Under the pieces are notes generated by a model. That model saw only the letters and a list, made by a program, of their open reading frames with translations. It ran no database searches and was not told where the DNA came from. From the NCBI GenBank assembly GCA_947498595.1, contig CANMKX010000009.1:62001-126000 (forward strand): 64,000 bases of DNA, in the 5' to 3' direction. Made by a program: the position numbers and the translations under genes. Positions 28,149 through 35,688 of this stretch are shown one piece after another; the stretch's first letter is position 1; every line of letters starts with the position of its first letter. This DNA is from an uncultured Aquimarina sp. Its GTDB lineage: Bacteria; Bacteroidota; Bacteroidia; Flavobacteriales; Flavobacteriaceae.

Positions 28149-29678
28149 TTAATAAGCATCGTTATTTTTCAAGTAATCTTTTACTTTTTGAACATATGGA
28201 TATGTTATATAATCTTCTGTAAAAGGTGGAACTAACTCACTTACATCGTTTACTAATTTTTGAGTTTTTTTAGAAAGTTTATCTCCAAATTTCAAATATT
28301 CTAACGCCTGTACAATTGTCATTAATTCAATAGCTAATACCTCAAATGTGTTTTCTATTACTGTTTTTGTAATATTAGCTGCATTAGTCCCCATACTTAC
28401 GATATCCTGATTGTCATTATTATTAGGTATACTATGTATGTACATCGGATTAGATAATGTCTGGTTTTCTGCCGTTGTTGAAACTGCTGTAAATTGAACT
28501 CCTTGCATACCAAAATTGAAACCTAGTTTTCCTAAATTCACAAAAGGAGGCAAGATATCATTTATTTTAGCATTTAATAAATAGTTCAATTGACGCTCAG
28601 CTAACATTGACAATTTTGTTACAACTAACTTTAGCTTATCCATTTCAAGAGAAACATAATCTCCATGGAAATTTCCACCGTGGTATACATGTTTTGTTTC
28701 TACATCAATTATTGGGTTATCATTTGCCGAATTTAATTCTTCAATTAAAATTCTTCCTACATGATGAATTGTATCATGTACTGGTCCTAAAATCTGAGGT
28801 ACACATCTTAAAGAATAATATTCTTGCACTTTTTCTTTAAAATATGAATCTTCTTGAGTTCCTGAATATAAATGCTCATTACGATCACGTGTCAATTGAC
28901 TATCAGCTAAATGATCTCTCATTTTTTTAGCTACTTGTTGTTGACCAATGTGTAATTTACTATGGTTTAATTCTTTTGATAAATGATCATCGTATGCTTC
29001 AACAATTTCATTGATTGCTGCAGAACAACATATTGACCAATCTAATAGTTTTTGTGCATTAATTACATTCACGATACCAATACCAGTCATAGCCGAAGTT
29101 CCATTGATCAATGCCAATCCTTCTCGAATTTTAACTTCGATTGGTTTAATATTTAATTCTTCAAAAACTTCTTTAGTCTCTCTTCGTTCTCCTTTATAGA
29201 AAACCTCTCCTTCTCCAATCAAAACTAATGCAAGGTGTGCCAATTGTACTAAATCTCCACTAGCACCAACGCCCCCATGTTCAAATATTAAAGGAGTTAT
29301 ATCATTATTAATTAACTCTTTTAATGCGTTTATTACTGTTACATTTATACCTGACTTACCTAAAGATAAAGTGTTCATTCTTGCCAACATCAATGCTTTT
29401 ACATATGCTGGTTCAATAGGTTTACCTGTACCTGAAGAATGACTTCTAATAAGATTAAATTGTAATGCAATTCTATCTTCTTCTTCAATTTTATATTGAG
29501 CCATAGGTCCAAAGCCTGTATTAACTCCATATATCACTTTATTTTTCGAAAAATCTTCTAGGAAATTATAGCTTTCTTCTACTCGATTGATGATTGATTG
29601 ATCTATGGTAAGCTCTTCCTTGCCAAAAATAACTCGAAGAAAATCGTTTATTTCTAGCTTGTTTTTTAGTATTAGCAT
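28149..29678 (-). CDS. Tyrosine ammonia-lyase (HAL/PAL family)
   Basis: A 509-residue aromatic amino-acid lyase. The MIO cofactor triad Ala139-Ser140-Gly141 lies in GGVGASGDLVQLAHLAL, and the signature runs HYSGT-like through NNDNQD near residue 425. The sequence is very like the characterised F. johnsoniae tyrosine ammonia-lyase as I remember it, including RSHSSGTGKP at the substrate pocket (Ser79-His80). It deaminates tyrosine to 4-coumarate, the starter of the flexirubin polyene. It is divergent from the halogenase-like gene, with 104 bp between them. Confidence 0.88.
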   Translation of the reverse strand: MLILKNKLEINDFLRVIFGKEELTIDQSIINRVEESYNFLEDFSKNKVIYGVNTGFGPMAQYKIEEEDRIALQFNLIRSHSSGTGKPIEPAYVKALMLARMNTLSLGKSGINVTVINALKELINNDITPLIFEHGGVGASGDLVQLAHLALVLIGEGEVFYKGERRETKEVFEELNIKPIEVKIREGLALINGTSAMTGIGIVNVINAQKLLDWSICCSAAINEIVEAYDDHLSKELNHSKLHIGQQQVAKKMRDHLADSQLTRDRNEHLYSGTQEDSYFKEKVQEYYSLRCVPQILGPVHDTIHHVGRILIEELNSANDNPIIDVETKHVYHGGNFHGDYVSLEMDKLKLVVTKLSMLAERQLNYLLNAKINDILPPFVNLGKLGFNFGMQGVQFTAVSTTAENQTLSNPMYIHSIPNNNDNQDIVSMGTNAANITKTVIENTFEVLAIELMTIVQALEYLKFGDKLSKKTQKLVNDVSELVPPFTEDYITYPYVQKVKDYLKNNDAY

Positions 29679-29782
29679 TTTTACTTTAGTAAGTTTTTCT
29701 TCAATATTTTAACAAATATTAAACTTTAGTGATTATTTTTACACAGCAAATGTAATGTATTTACCGTATCTTTTAAAATTCT

Positions 29783-31030
29783 ATGAAAAAAGAAGTTGTT
29801 GATGTCCTTATAATTGGAGCTGGACCGTCTGGAAGTGTGAGTGCTGCTTATCTAAACAAGCACGGGATAAATGTTAAAATTGTTGAGAAATCTAAATTTC
29901 CTCGTTATCAAATCGGAGAAAGCTTGATTCCTCGATGTATGGATAATTTTGAAGAAGCTGGTCTATTGGATTGTTTGATGACTCAAAATTATGAGAAAAA
30001 GAAAGGTGCTCGTTTTATAAGAGGTGAAGAAAAAGGTGTTTTTGATTTTAGCAAAAAATATGGTGACGGATGGGATTGGACATGGCAAGTACCTAGAGAT
30101 CATTTTGATAACACATTAATTAATGAAGCTCAAAAACAAGGAGTTGCTGTCGATTTTGAAGCTGAAGTAATAGATATACAATTTAAAGGTACCGACTCAT
30201 TTACAACTATCAAAGATGTTGATGGTACAACACGTCAAATCGAAGCTAAATTTGTTATTGACTCTAGTGGTTTTGGTCGTGTTATTGCTAGCAAATTAGG
30301 TCTAGAAGCGCCTTCGCAACTTGCCAAACATGGTTCTATATTTACACAGATAAAAGATGTTCGTAGACCTAGTGGTCCTAATGGTACTTTAATAACATTT
30401 GAAGTAATCAGTCCCGAAGTTTGGTTTTGGTATATTCCGTTTTCAAACGGAAATACTAGTGTAGGTTTTGTTGGCCCAATGGATTGGATTAACTCATTCA
30501 ATGGCTCTACTTCTGAAATTTTCTTTCAAATGCTAAAAAAAGCAGATCATTATTATGATCAATTTAAAGACCTTCCTTTAGAATTTGAACCTTATCAAGT
30601 AAAGAATATTGCTAAAAATGTAACTAAGCTTCATGGAGATGGCTTTGTTTTAACTGGTAATAGTGCAGAATTCTTAGATCCTATTTTCTCTTCTGGAGTT
30701 TCTTTTGCTACAGAATCTGGTATTCTTGCAGCAAAACTTGCTTTAAAACAGCTTCAAGGGAAATCTGTGGATTGGGATGAAGAATTTGTTGCTTATATCA
30801 AGCGAGGTGTAGACGTATTTACTTCTTATGTAAAAGAATGGTATAATGGTAATTTACAGGAAATAATTTTTCATGATAAAGAGAATGTTACCATTAAAAA
30901 ACAAATATGTGCTGTTTTAGCAGGTTATGTATGGGATGAAACAAACCCTTTTGTTAGAAAACACAATCGATTGATACGTAATGTTGCTCAGTTAATTGAA
31001 ATGGAAAAGAAAATGGAAGCTACTCAATGA
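29783..31030 (+). CDS. FAD-dependent halogenase/monooxygenase-like enzyme
   Basis: A 415-residue flavoprotein. It has GAGPSGS (residues 12-18) for FAD, GES near 45, and Lys72-Lys74 just before GARF where flavin halogenases carry the catalytic Lys. The Trp motif WTWQVP (99-104) matches the halogenase WxWxIP pattern, and a late FAD motif reads FLDPIFSSG. This combination fits phenol-type flavin-dependent halogenases better than plain hydroxylases. It is the only pigment gene on the plus strand and ends in a terminator. Halogenation or hydroxylation of the flexirubin aryl ring is inferred. Confidence 0.75.
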   Translation: MKKEVVDVLIIGAGPSGSVSAAYLNKHGINVKIVEKSKFPRYQIGESLIPRCMDNFEEAGLLDCLMTQNYEKKKGARFIRGEEKGVFDFSKKYGDGWDWTWQVPRDHFDNTLINEAQKQGVAVDFEAEVIDIQFKGTDSFTTIKDVDGTTRQIEAKFVIDSSGFGRVIASKLGLEAPSQLAKHGSIFTQIKDVRRPSGPNGTLITFEVISPEVWFWYIPFSNGNTSVGFVGPMDWINSFNGSTSEIFFQMLKKADHYYDQFKDLPLEFEPYQVKNIAKNVTKLHGDGFVLTGNSAEFLDPIFSSGVSFATESGILAAKLALKQLQGKSVDWDEEFVAYIKRGVDVFTSYVKEWYNGNLQEIIFHDKENVTIKKQICAVLAGYVWDETNPFVRKHNRLIRNVAQLIEMEKKMEATQ

Positions 31031-31048
31031 TAGCTCTTACGATATAAG

Positions 31049-31082
31049 AAAAGCGAGGTAATTTAGATTATCTCGCTTTTTG
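31049..31082 (+). terminator. Terminator after the halogenase-like gene
   Basis: The hairpin AAAAGCGAGGTAA / TTATCTCGCTTTT has one G-T pair and a short loop, and is followed by TGTTTTTTA. It lies 19 bp past the stop and also faces the convergent small peptide gene, so it may work in both directions. Confidence 0.8.
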
Positions 31083-31093
31083 TTTTTTATTTC

Positions 31094-31267
31094 TTAGCTT
31101 TTATTTTTATAAAATAATTTCGTTTCACTTCTATTCTCTTTGTATTTTTCTCCTATTGTTATTTCGTAATTTTTTGATAATCTAGAAGCATATTTGTCTT
31201 GGGCATTGAGTAAGAATACATTTAGCAGAAAAAACATTATTGCTAATCTTTTAATTGATTGATTCAT
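31094..31267 (-). CDS. Small secreted peptide, 57 residues
   Basis: An ATG at 31267 opens a 57-codon frame ending in TAA at 31094-31096. Residues 1-23 are a textbook Bacteroidota signal peptide with a basic start, a hydrophobic core and LLNAQ at the cleavage site. The mature part of about 34 residues is strongly basic (several Lys and Arg, few acids) with no Cys. It lies tail-to-tail with the halogenase-like gene and downstream of the terminator of the 31407 gene, so it would be its own unit. I recognise no family. Confidence 0.55.
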   Translation of the reverse strand: MNQSIKRLAIMFFLLNVFLLNAQDKYASRLSKNYEITIGEKYKENRSETKLFYKNKS

Positions 31268-31352
31268 TTAGTTTAGTTTATTAGTTATTAAATTATAAAC
31301 ATTATTAATTTTACACTTATAACCTCTATTAGTGTTAAGTATAGTTCATAAA

Positions 31353-31383
31353 AAAACCGTAATTTAAATATAATTACGGTTTT
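31353..31383 (-). terminator. Terminator of the 31407-32990 gene
   Basis: Perfect 12-bp arms AAAACCGTAATT and AATTACGGTTTT are separated by 7 bases. On the minus strand a T-rich tract follows. It lies 24 bp beyond the stop codon. Confidence 0.8.
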
Positions 31384-31406
31384 CAAGTATCAATAACTGT
31401 TTTTAT

Positions 31407-32990
31407 TTATTTCACCTCAGATAATTTGATTAAAAGGTTATTTTTTTTACCATCAAAAGCTTCCATAATAAAATTATTATGCAATTTTGTCATTTTACTT
31501 ATTTCTAAATGTTCTAATCTAGAATTTCTAACATCTCTACCTGTTAAAACAGGTTGTTTTTCTACTTCTCCTGTATTGTCATTTATGATATAAGCTGTCA
31601 AATAAAGAAATTCTTTTTTCCCATCATAATATTTTGTTGGTGTTTCTTGAAATTCTTTCTTCAAATTAGTAAAATCATCTACATATAATAAATAATATTC
31701 TCCTTTTGATTTGAAGCTATAATAAGACATACTTCCTTTTCCTCTCATCCCCATTTGGTATTTAGGCATTTTTTGCATCCATGCAATTTGCCCATTGCTC
31801 AATATCTTAAATGCATAAATATCTGTGTAATAATTTCTAAACATGATGCGCCCTCCAGAGGAACTTGAAGTTGAATGTCGTGTAACATATCTTTGTTCTG
31901 CTAATATCACTTGGCTTCCGTCATCATTGGTATAAATTTTATTTATTCTTAAATTCTGAAAATCTCTTTTTGAAGTTTTCTTTTGAGTACCTTCATTTAT
32001 ACGTTCTTCTCTTTCTGCCATTAATTTTGCTAATGTCTCTTCTGGGAATAATGTGTGTCTCAAATTAGTTACACTTCCTTCTTTACCCAGATCTAACGTA
32101 AAAATTCCTGCAGCAATTTCTTTATCAGAATCAGATGTAAAAAAACCTGTAACAGCAGTTTTTGCACCTTTTTTTATAATTACAGCATCTTCAATAGCAA
32201 CATTAAGTGCTATCGTATTACTTTTTAACTCCTGACTTTCTTTATTAAATACATAAATCGAAGAAGTATATTTTTCTTTTAATTTATCTTTTTTCTCATT
32301 TTCAAAAATAGATGCTGTCATATAGAAGTTCCCTTCGTTATCGATAGTAAAATCTTCTTTTAATAATTTTTTCTCTTCTATTGGAAGTAATATTTTCTTC
32401 TTCCAATCTAATTCTAATTTATCATTAAAAACTTGCACTACGATTCTTTCTTTGTTCTCTTCTTCTGATTTTAGACGATAAAGAATTAATAATTTATTTC
32501 CATCAGGGGATTTTTTAAAGGCAAACTTATGAATACGTCCACCTGCGTCAAAATCATAAGTACCTTGAAATGAAAAGTTTCTTTCTACTCCTTCTTTTTC
32601 ATTAATAAGTTGTGTAGGCTTACTTATTGATTTATTTGTTAATGATATAAATTGAGCATAAACTCTATTTTTGATAGAATAAAAAGCTACAGCTCTATAG
32701 CCAAGTTTTAAAACTGTTTCAAAATCACCTTTATCTTCAACTACTTGTCTAAATTTCAAATTTTCTTTTAAATCTTCTAATCCATAACGTTGTATGGTCA
32801 TCGATTTTTTTCCTTTTTTCACAGATAATAATTGATTACCATGAGCTACGTAGTACTTACGTCTAGATTTAATGTTTTTATATTTCTCTCCGAAGGAAAA
32901 CGAAAAATCTTCAGATAGAACAGGTCTTTGAGCAAAAACATTCATCTGAAAACTAAAAAGTAGTACTAATAAAATTATTTTTTTCATCAT
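31407..32990 (-). CDS. Secreted protein of unknown function
   Basis: A 527-residue protein with a signal peptide (MMKKIILLVLLFSFQMNVFA, cleavage before QRPVL). The body is a series of beta-strand pairs with WKKK, AFKKSPDGNKLLILY and similar segments, suggestive of a beta-propeller. There is no lipobox and no C-terminal T9SS domain, so it is probably periplasmic. I recognise no named family. It has its own terminator and is not part of an evident operon. The start may be either of the two leading Met codons. Confidence 0.7.
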   Translation of the reverse strand: MMKKIILLVLLFSFQMNVFAQRPVLSEDFSFSFGEKYKNIKSRRKYYVAHGNQLLSVKKGKKSMTIQRYGLEDLKENLKFRQVVEDKGDFETVLKLGYRAVAFYSIKNRVYAQFISLTNKSISKPTQLINEKEGVERNFSFQGTYDFDAGGRIHKFAFKKSPDGNKLLILYRLKSEEENKERIVVQVFNDKLELDWKKKILLPIEEKKLLKEDFTIDNEGNFYMTASIFENEKKDKLKEKYTSSIYVFNKESQELKSNTIALNVAIEDAVIIKKGAKTAVTGFFTSDSDKEIAAGIFTLDLGKEGSVTNLRHTLFPEETLAKLMAEREERINEGTQKKTSKRDFQNLRINKIYTNDDGSQVILAEQRYVTRHSTSSSSGGRIMFRNYYTDIYAFKILSNGQIAWMQKMPKYQMGMRGKGSMSYYSFKSKGEYYLLYVDDFTNLKKEFQETPTKYYDGKKEFLYLTAYIINDNTGEVEKQPVLTGRDVRNSRLEHLEISKMTKLHNNFIMEAFDGKKNNLLIKLSEVK

Positions 32991-33189
32991 TTAAATAATC
33001 ATTTGAAACATTACAAATATAATTGTTCTTACTATAATTTAAAGTAATATATAATACTACTTAATAGCTCTAAAAATCATTTTTTATTGTGTTTTTATTT
33101 TTTCTTAAAAAAAGCCAGTTTCTTTTTAAAACAAAAAAACTGATACTCAATCATTTCAAAAAAAACATAAAAAAAATAAACTAGAAATG

Positions 33190-33220
33190 TTGCACAGAAC
33201 GTTCTTTCATTCTATCTTTG
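33190..33220 (+). promoter_or_regulatory. Promoter of tRNA operon copy 1
   Basis: TTG (33190-33192), 20 bases, then TATCTTTG (33213-33220): the Bacteroidota -33/-7 pattern. Copy 2 has the same spacing, although the surrounding sequence has diverged, which supports it as functional. Confidence 0.7.
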
Positions 33221-33268
33221 CGCCCGCATCACGATCATTTATGATGTGAAGTTCTTATAAAATATAAC

Positions 33269-33352
33269 GGAGAGGTGCCAGAGTGGTAATGGAGCAGATT
33301 GCTAATCTGTCGACGGGCAACCGTCGCCAGGGTTCGAATCCCTGTCTCTCCG
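33269..33352 (+). tRNA. tRNA-Ser(GCT), copy 1
   Basis: Acceptor GGAGAGG pairs with TCTCTCC (one G-T), with discriminator G. The anticodon arm GCAGA/TCTGT has loop TTGCTAA, anticodon GCT. There is a long variable arm (GACGGGCAACCGTC) as expected for serine, and a T-loop GGTTCGAATCC. CCA is not encoded. Confidence 0.96.
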
Positions 33353-33374
33353 CTGTTTTTTTAGGTGATCAAAT

Positions 33375-33449
33375 CGGGGTGTAGCGTAGCCCGGTCATCG
33401 CGCCTCGTTTGGGACGAGGAGGTCGCAGGTTCGAATCCTGCCACCCCGA
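33375..33449 (+). tRNA. tRNA-Pro(TGG), copy 1
   Basis: Acceptor CGGGGTG pairs with CACCCCG, with discriminator A. The anticodon stem CCTCG/CGAGG has loop TTTGGGA, anticodon TGG. The T-arm is GCAGGTTCGAATCCTGC. CCA is not encoded. Confidence 0.96.
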
Positions 33450-33478
33450 CATTGTTTTCGTAGAAACATTAAAACTAC

Positions 33479-33552
33479 GGGCTCGTAGCTCAGCTGGATA
33501 GAGCACCTCCCTTCTAAGGAGGCGGTCATAGGTTCGAATCCTATCGGGCTCA
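33479..33552 (+). tRNA. tRNA-Arg(TCT), copy 1
   Basis: Acceptor GGGCTCG pairs with CGGGCTC through two G-T pairs, with discriminator A. The anticodon stem CCTCC/GGAGG has loop CTTCTAA, anticodon TCT. The T-arm is ATAGGTTCGAATCCTAT. Confidence 0.95.
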
Positions 33553-33555
33553 CTT

Positions 33556-33584
33556 AAAGCTTCACTATTTTTTAGTGAAGCTTT
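33556..33584. terminator. Bidirectional terminator, tRNA copy 1 and antiporter gene
   Basis: Perfect 12-bp arms AAAGCTTCACTA and TAGTGAAGCTTT enclose five T. A T-run follows on the plus strand and A/T-rich sequence on the other. It lies between the convergent tRNA operon and antiporter gene. Confidence 0.85.
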
Positions 33585-33598
33585 TTTGTTTTAGTATC

Positions 33599-34840
33599 TT
33601 ACTTATATAATTTCTTTACGATTGTACCAATACTCAGTCCTTGAACAATAATCGAAAATAGTACTACAATATAAGTGATATGAAGTATTATATCTCCTGA
33701 TAGTTCTTTACTTAAACTTAAAGCTAAAGCAATTGAAATTCCTCCTCTAAGTCCTCCCCATGTTAAAACAACTATTGTTTTTATTGGTTTTCTTTCTTGA
33801 TGTTTTAATAAAGCGTATGGAAAAAACACAGATATAAATCTTGCTAAAAGCACTATAATTATACTTAAAACACCTAATAAGATATAGCTTGTATTAAATT
33901 CTAATAAATGAATAGCCAAGCCAATAAGTACAAATAAAATACCATTAAATACATCGTCTAAAATTTCCCAAAAAGAATTAATAGCTTTTTGCACTGGGTT
34001 TTTATCTTCATTCACATGTATTTTATGCCCTATCAACATTCCTGCAACAACCATTGCTAAAGGTCCTGATACATGTATCATGAATGCTCCTGCTGTACCT
34101 CCCATAACTATTGCTAGACTAATCATTACCGCTAATTGTGGATTATCTTTTAGAGATTGAATACATTTAAACCCTACAAAGCCCAGCAATACCCCATAAA
34201 GCACACCTCCAATGGCTTCTTCTAAAAACAAAGTACTTATTTCTACTCCAATTTCCTTTACATCATATTCTCCTGTAGCAGTCGCTATTAATAAAATTCC
34301 AGAAAAGACAACTACTCCAATTCCGTCATTAAATAATGATTCTCCTTCAATTTTTATACCTAAACTCTTCGCTATATTTGCCTTCTTTAATATAGCCATT
34401 ACAGCTATAGGGTCTGTTGGTGATATTAACACTCCAAATAGAAGGGCATGTACAAAAGACATATGTAAACCAACTAATTTTGCTCCAAAAAATACTAATC
34501 CTCCAACTACAAACGTAGATATTAAAACACTTATAGTTGCAAATAATAAAATTGATATTTTTTCTTTAGCTAAAGCTGAAAGATTTACATGCAATGCTCC
34601 TGCAAAAAGTAAGAAACTTAAAATCCCATCCAATAAAAGAGTTTTAAAATCTGCATTGACTATAATATCGCAAAAGAATTTATAAAATTCGGGGAATATT
34701 GTTTTGCTTAAAGTAATTGGTATCACTAATAATAAACTTAATATCATTAAGCCTATTGTTGTTGGTAGTTTTAACCATTTATAATTTAAAAAATTAAACA
34801 AAGCTGCTATTGTAAATATGATACTAAAAGATTCAAACAT
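33599..34840 (-). CDS. CPA1-family Na+/H+ antiporter
   Basis: A 413-residue polytopic membrane protein with about 12 hydrophobic helices. Family motifs are DPIAVMAILK and LFNDGIGVVVFSG (the transport Asp region), and GLRGGISIALALS near the C-terminus, as in NhaP/NHE exchangers. It exchanges Na+ (or K+) for protons across the inner membrane, fitting a marine or brackish habitat. There is no long cytoplasmic tail. The gene stands alone between the two tRNA operon copies. Confidence 0.9.
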   Translation of the reverse strand: MFESFSIIFTIAALFNFLNYKWLKLPTTIGLMILSLLLVIPITLSKTIFPEFYKFFCDIIVNADFKTLLLDGILSFLLFAGALHVNLSALAKEKISILLFATISVLISTFVVGGLVFFGAKLVGLHMSFVHALLFGVLISPTDPIAVMAILKKANIAKSLGIKIEGESLFNDGIGVVVFSGILLIATATGEYDVKEIGVEISTLFLEEAIGGVLYGVLLGFVGFKCIQSLKDNPQLAVMISLAIVMGGTAGAFMIHVSGPLAMVVAGMLIGHKIHVNEDKNPVQKAINSFWEILDDVFNGILFVLIGLAIHLLEFNTSYILLGVLSIIIVLLARFISVFFPYALLKHQERKPIKTIVVLTWGGLRGGISIALALSLSKELSGDIILHITYIVVLFSIIVQGLSIGTIVKKLYK

Positions 34841-35147
34841 TTTTTAATTCTTTATTTTATTGATACTAGTGAACATTATTCAAAAAACTCTTATATTAAT
34901 CATTACGTGCACTTTATAAATGTAACACTTCTATATTTTGTTTGATATTATTTTTTATAAAAAGTAAACAGTACTTTCTTTATCACGGTCAAACTTGGTT
35001 TTACTCTTTACTTTTTTTTTAATCGATAAAAATCATCAATACTATTTTATGCATCAAAAAAAAGAGCACATAAAACTATAAATCAATCAGTTAAAAACAC
35101 CCCTATTTATAATTCATATTTTAAAACAAATAAAAAGTCATAAATAG
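34841..35147. other. AT-rich spacer between antiporter gene and tRNA copy 2
   Basis: About 300 bp that should hold the antiporter promoter on the minus strand. There are no reading frames with protein-like composition, no hairpin with a U-run and no repeat. I see nothing further in it. Confidence 0.6.
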
Positions 35148-35178
35148 TTGCATAGATCATTCCTCTATACTATATTTG
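35148..35178 (+). promoter_or_regulatory. Promoter of tRNA operon copy 2
   Basis: TTG (35148-35150), 20 bases, then TATATTTG (35171-35178). Same spacing and similar context as in copy 1, with about a third of the flanking bases changed. Confidence 0.7.
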
Positions 35179-35224
35179 CACCCGCATTACTACATTATAG
35201 TAATACGATGTTCTTAAATATAAC

Positions 35225-35308
35225 GGAGAGGTGCCAGAGTGGTAATGGAGCAGATTGCTAATCTGTCGACGGGCAACCGTCGCCAGGGTTCGAATCCCTG
35301 TCTCTCCG
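35225..35308 (+). tRNA. tRNA-Ser(GCT), copy 2
   Basis: Identical over all 84 bases to the copy at 33269-33352, including the GCT anticodon loop and the long variable arm. Confidence 0.96.
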
Positions 35309-35330
35309 CTGTTTTTTTAGATGATCAAAT

Positions 35331-35405
35331 CGGGGTGTAGCGTAGCCCGGTCATCGCGCCTCGTTTGGGACGAGGAGGTCGCAGGTTCGAATCCTGCCAC
35401 CCCGA
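35331..35405 (+). tRNA. tRNA-Pro(TGG), copy 2
   Basis: Identical over 75 bases to the copy at 33375-33449, anticodon TGG. Confidence 0.96.
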
Positions 35406-35434
35406 CATTGTTTTCGTAGAAACATTAAAACTAC

Positions 35435-35508
35435 GGGCTCGTAGCTCAGCTGGATAGAGCACCTCCCTTCTAAGGAGGCGGTCATAGGTTCGAATCCTAT
35501 CGGGCTCA
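35435..35508 (+). tRNA. tRNA-Arg(TCT), copy 2
   Basis: Identical over 74 bases to the copy at 33479-33552, anticodon TCT. Confidence 0.95.
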
Positions 35509-35511
35509 CTT

Positions 35512-35540
35512 AAAGCTTCACTATTTTTTAGTGAAGCTTT
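35512..35540 (+). terminator. Terminator of tRNA operon copy 2
   Basis: Same 12-bp perfect hairpin as at 33556-33584, followed by TTTGTTTTA on the plus strand. Confidence 0.85.
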
Positions 35541-35688
35541 TTTGTTTTAATATCTTTTATCAGAATATATTTTCAATATTCTTCTCATATAATGTAGTTT
35601 TTTTGATTATTACTTTAGTTCTCTTGTCAGTACTAATACTTTTCTGTAATATTATAAAATCTGATATCAATCTTCATTATTTCTTTAT

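Larger units (their letters stand above)
33260..33600. repeat. Direct repeat copy 1 (tRNA Ser-Pro-Arg cassette)
   Basis: This 341-bp stretch is repeated at 35216-35556 with two mismatches (33365 G versus A and 33594 G versus A). It covers three tRNA genes, their spacers and the terminator, and ends inside the stop codon of the antiporter gene. Confidence 0.95.
35216..35556. repeat. Direct repeat copy 2 (tRNA Ser-Pro-Arg cassette)
   Basis: Matches 33260-33600 over 341 bp with two mismatches, offset exactly 1956 bp. Sequences outside the block diverge quickly. Confidence 0.95.

Noticed and set aside
33260..35556. tRNA repeats as attachment sites of an integrated element
   Set aside because: The DNA between them holds only an antiporter gene and no integrase, and the repeats span whole operons, unlike short att sites.
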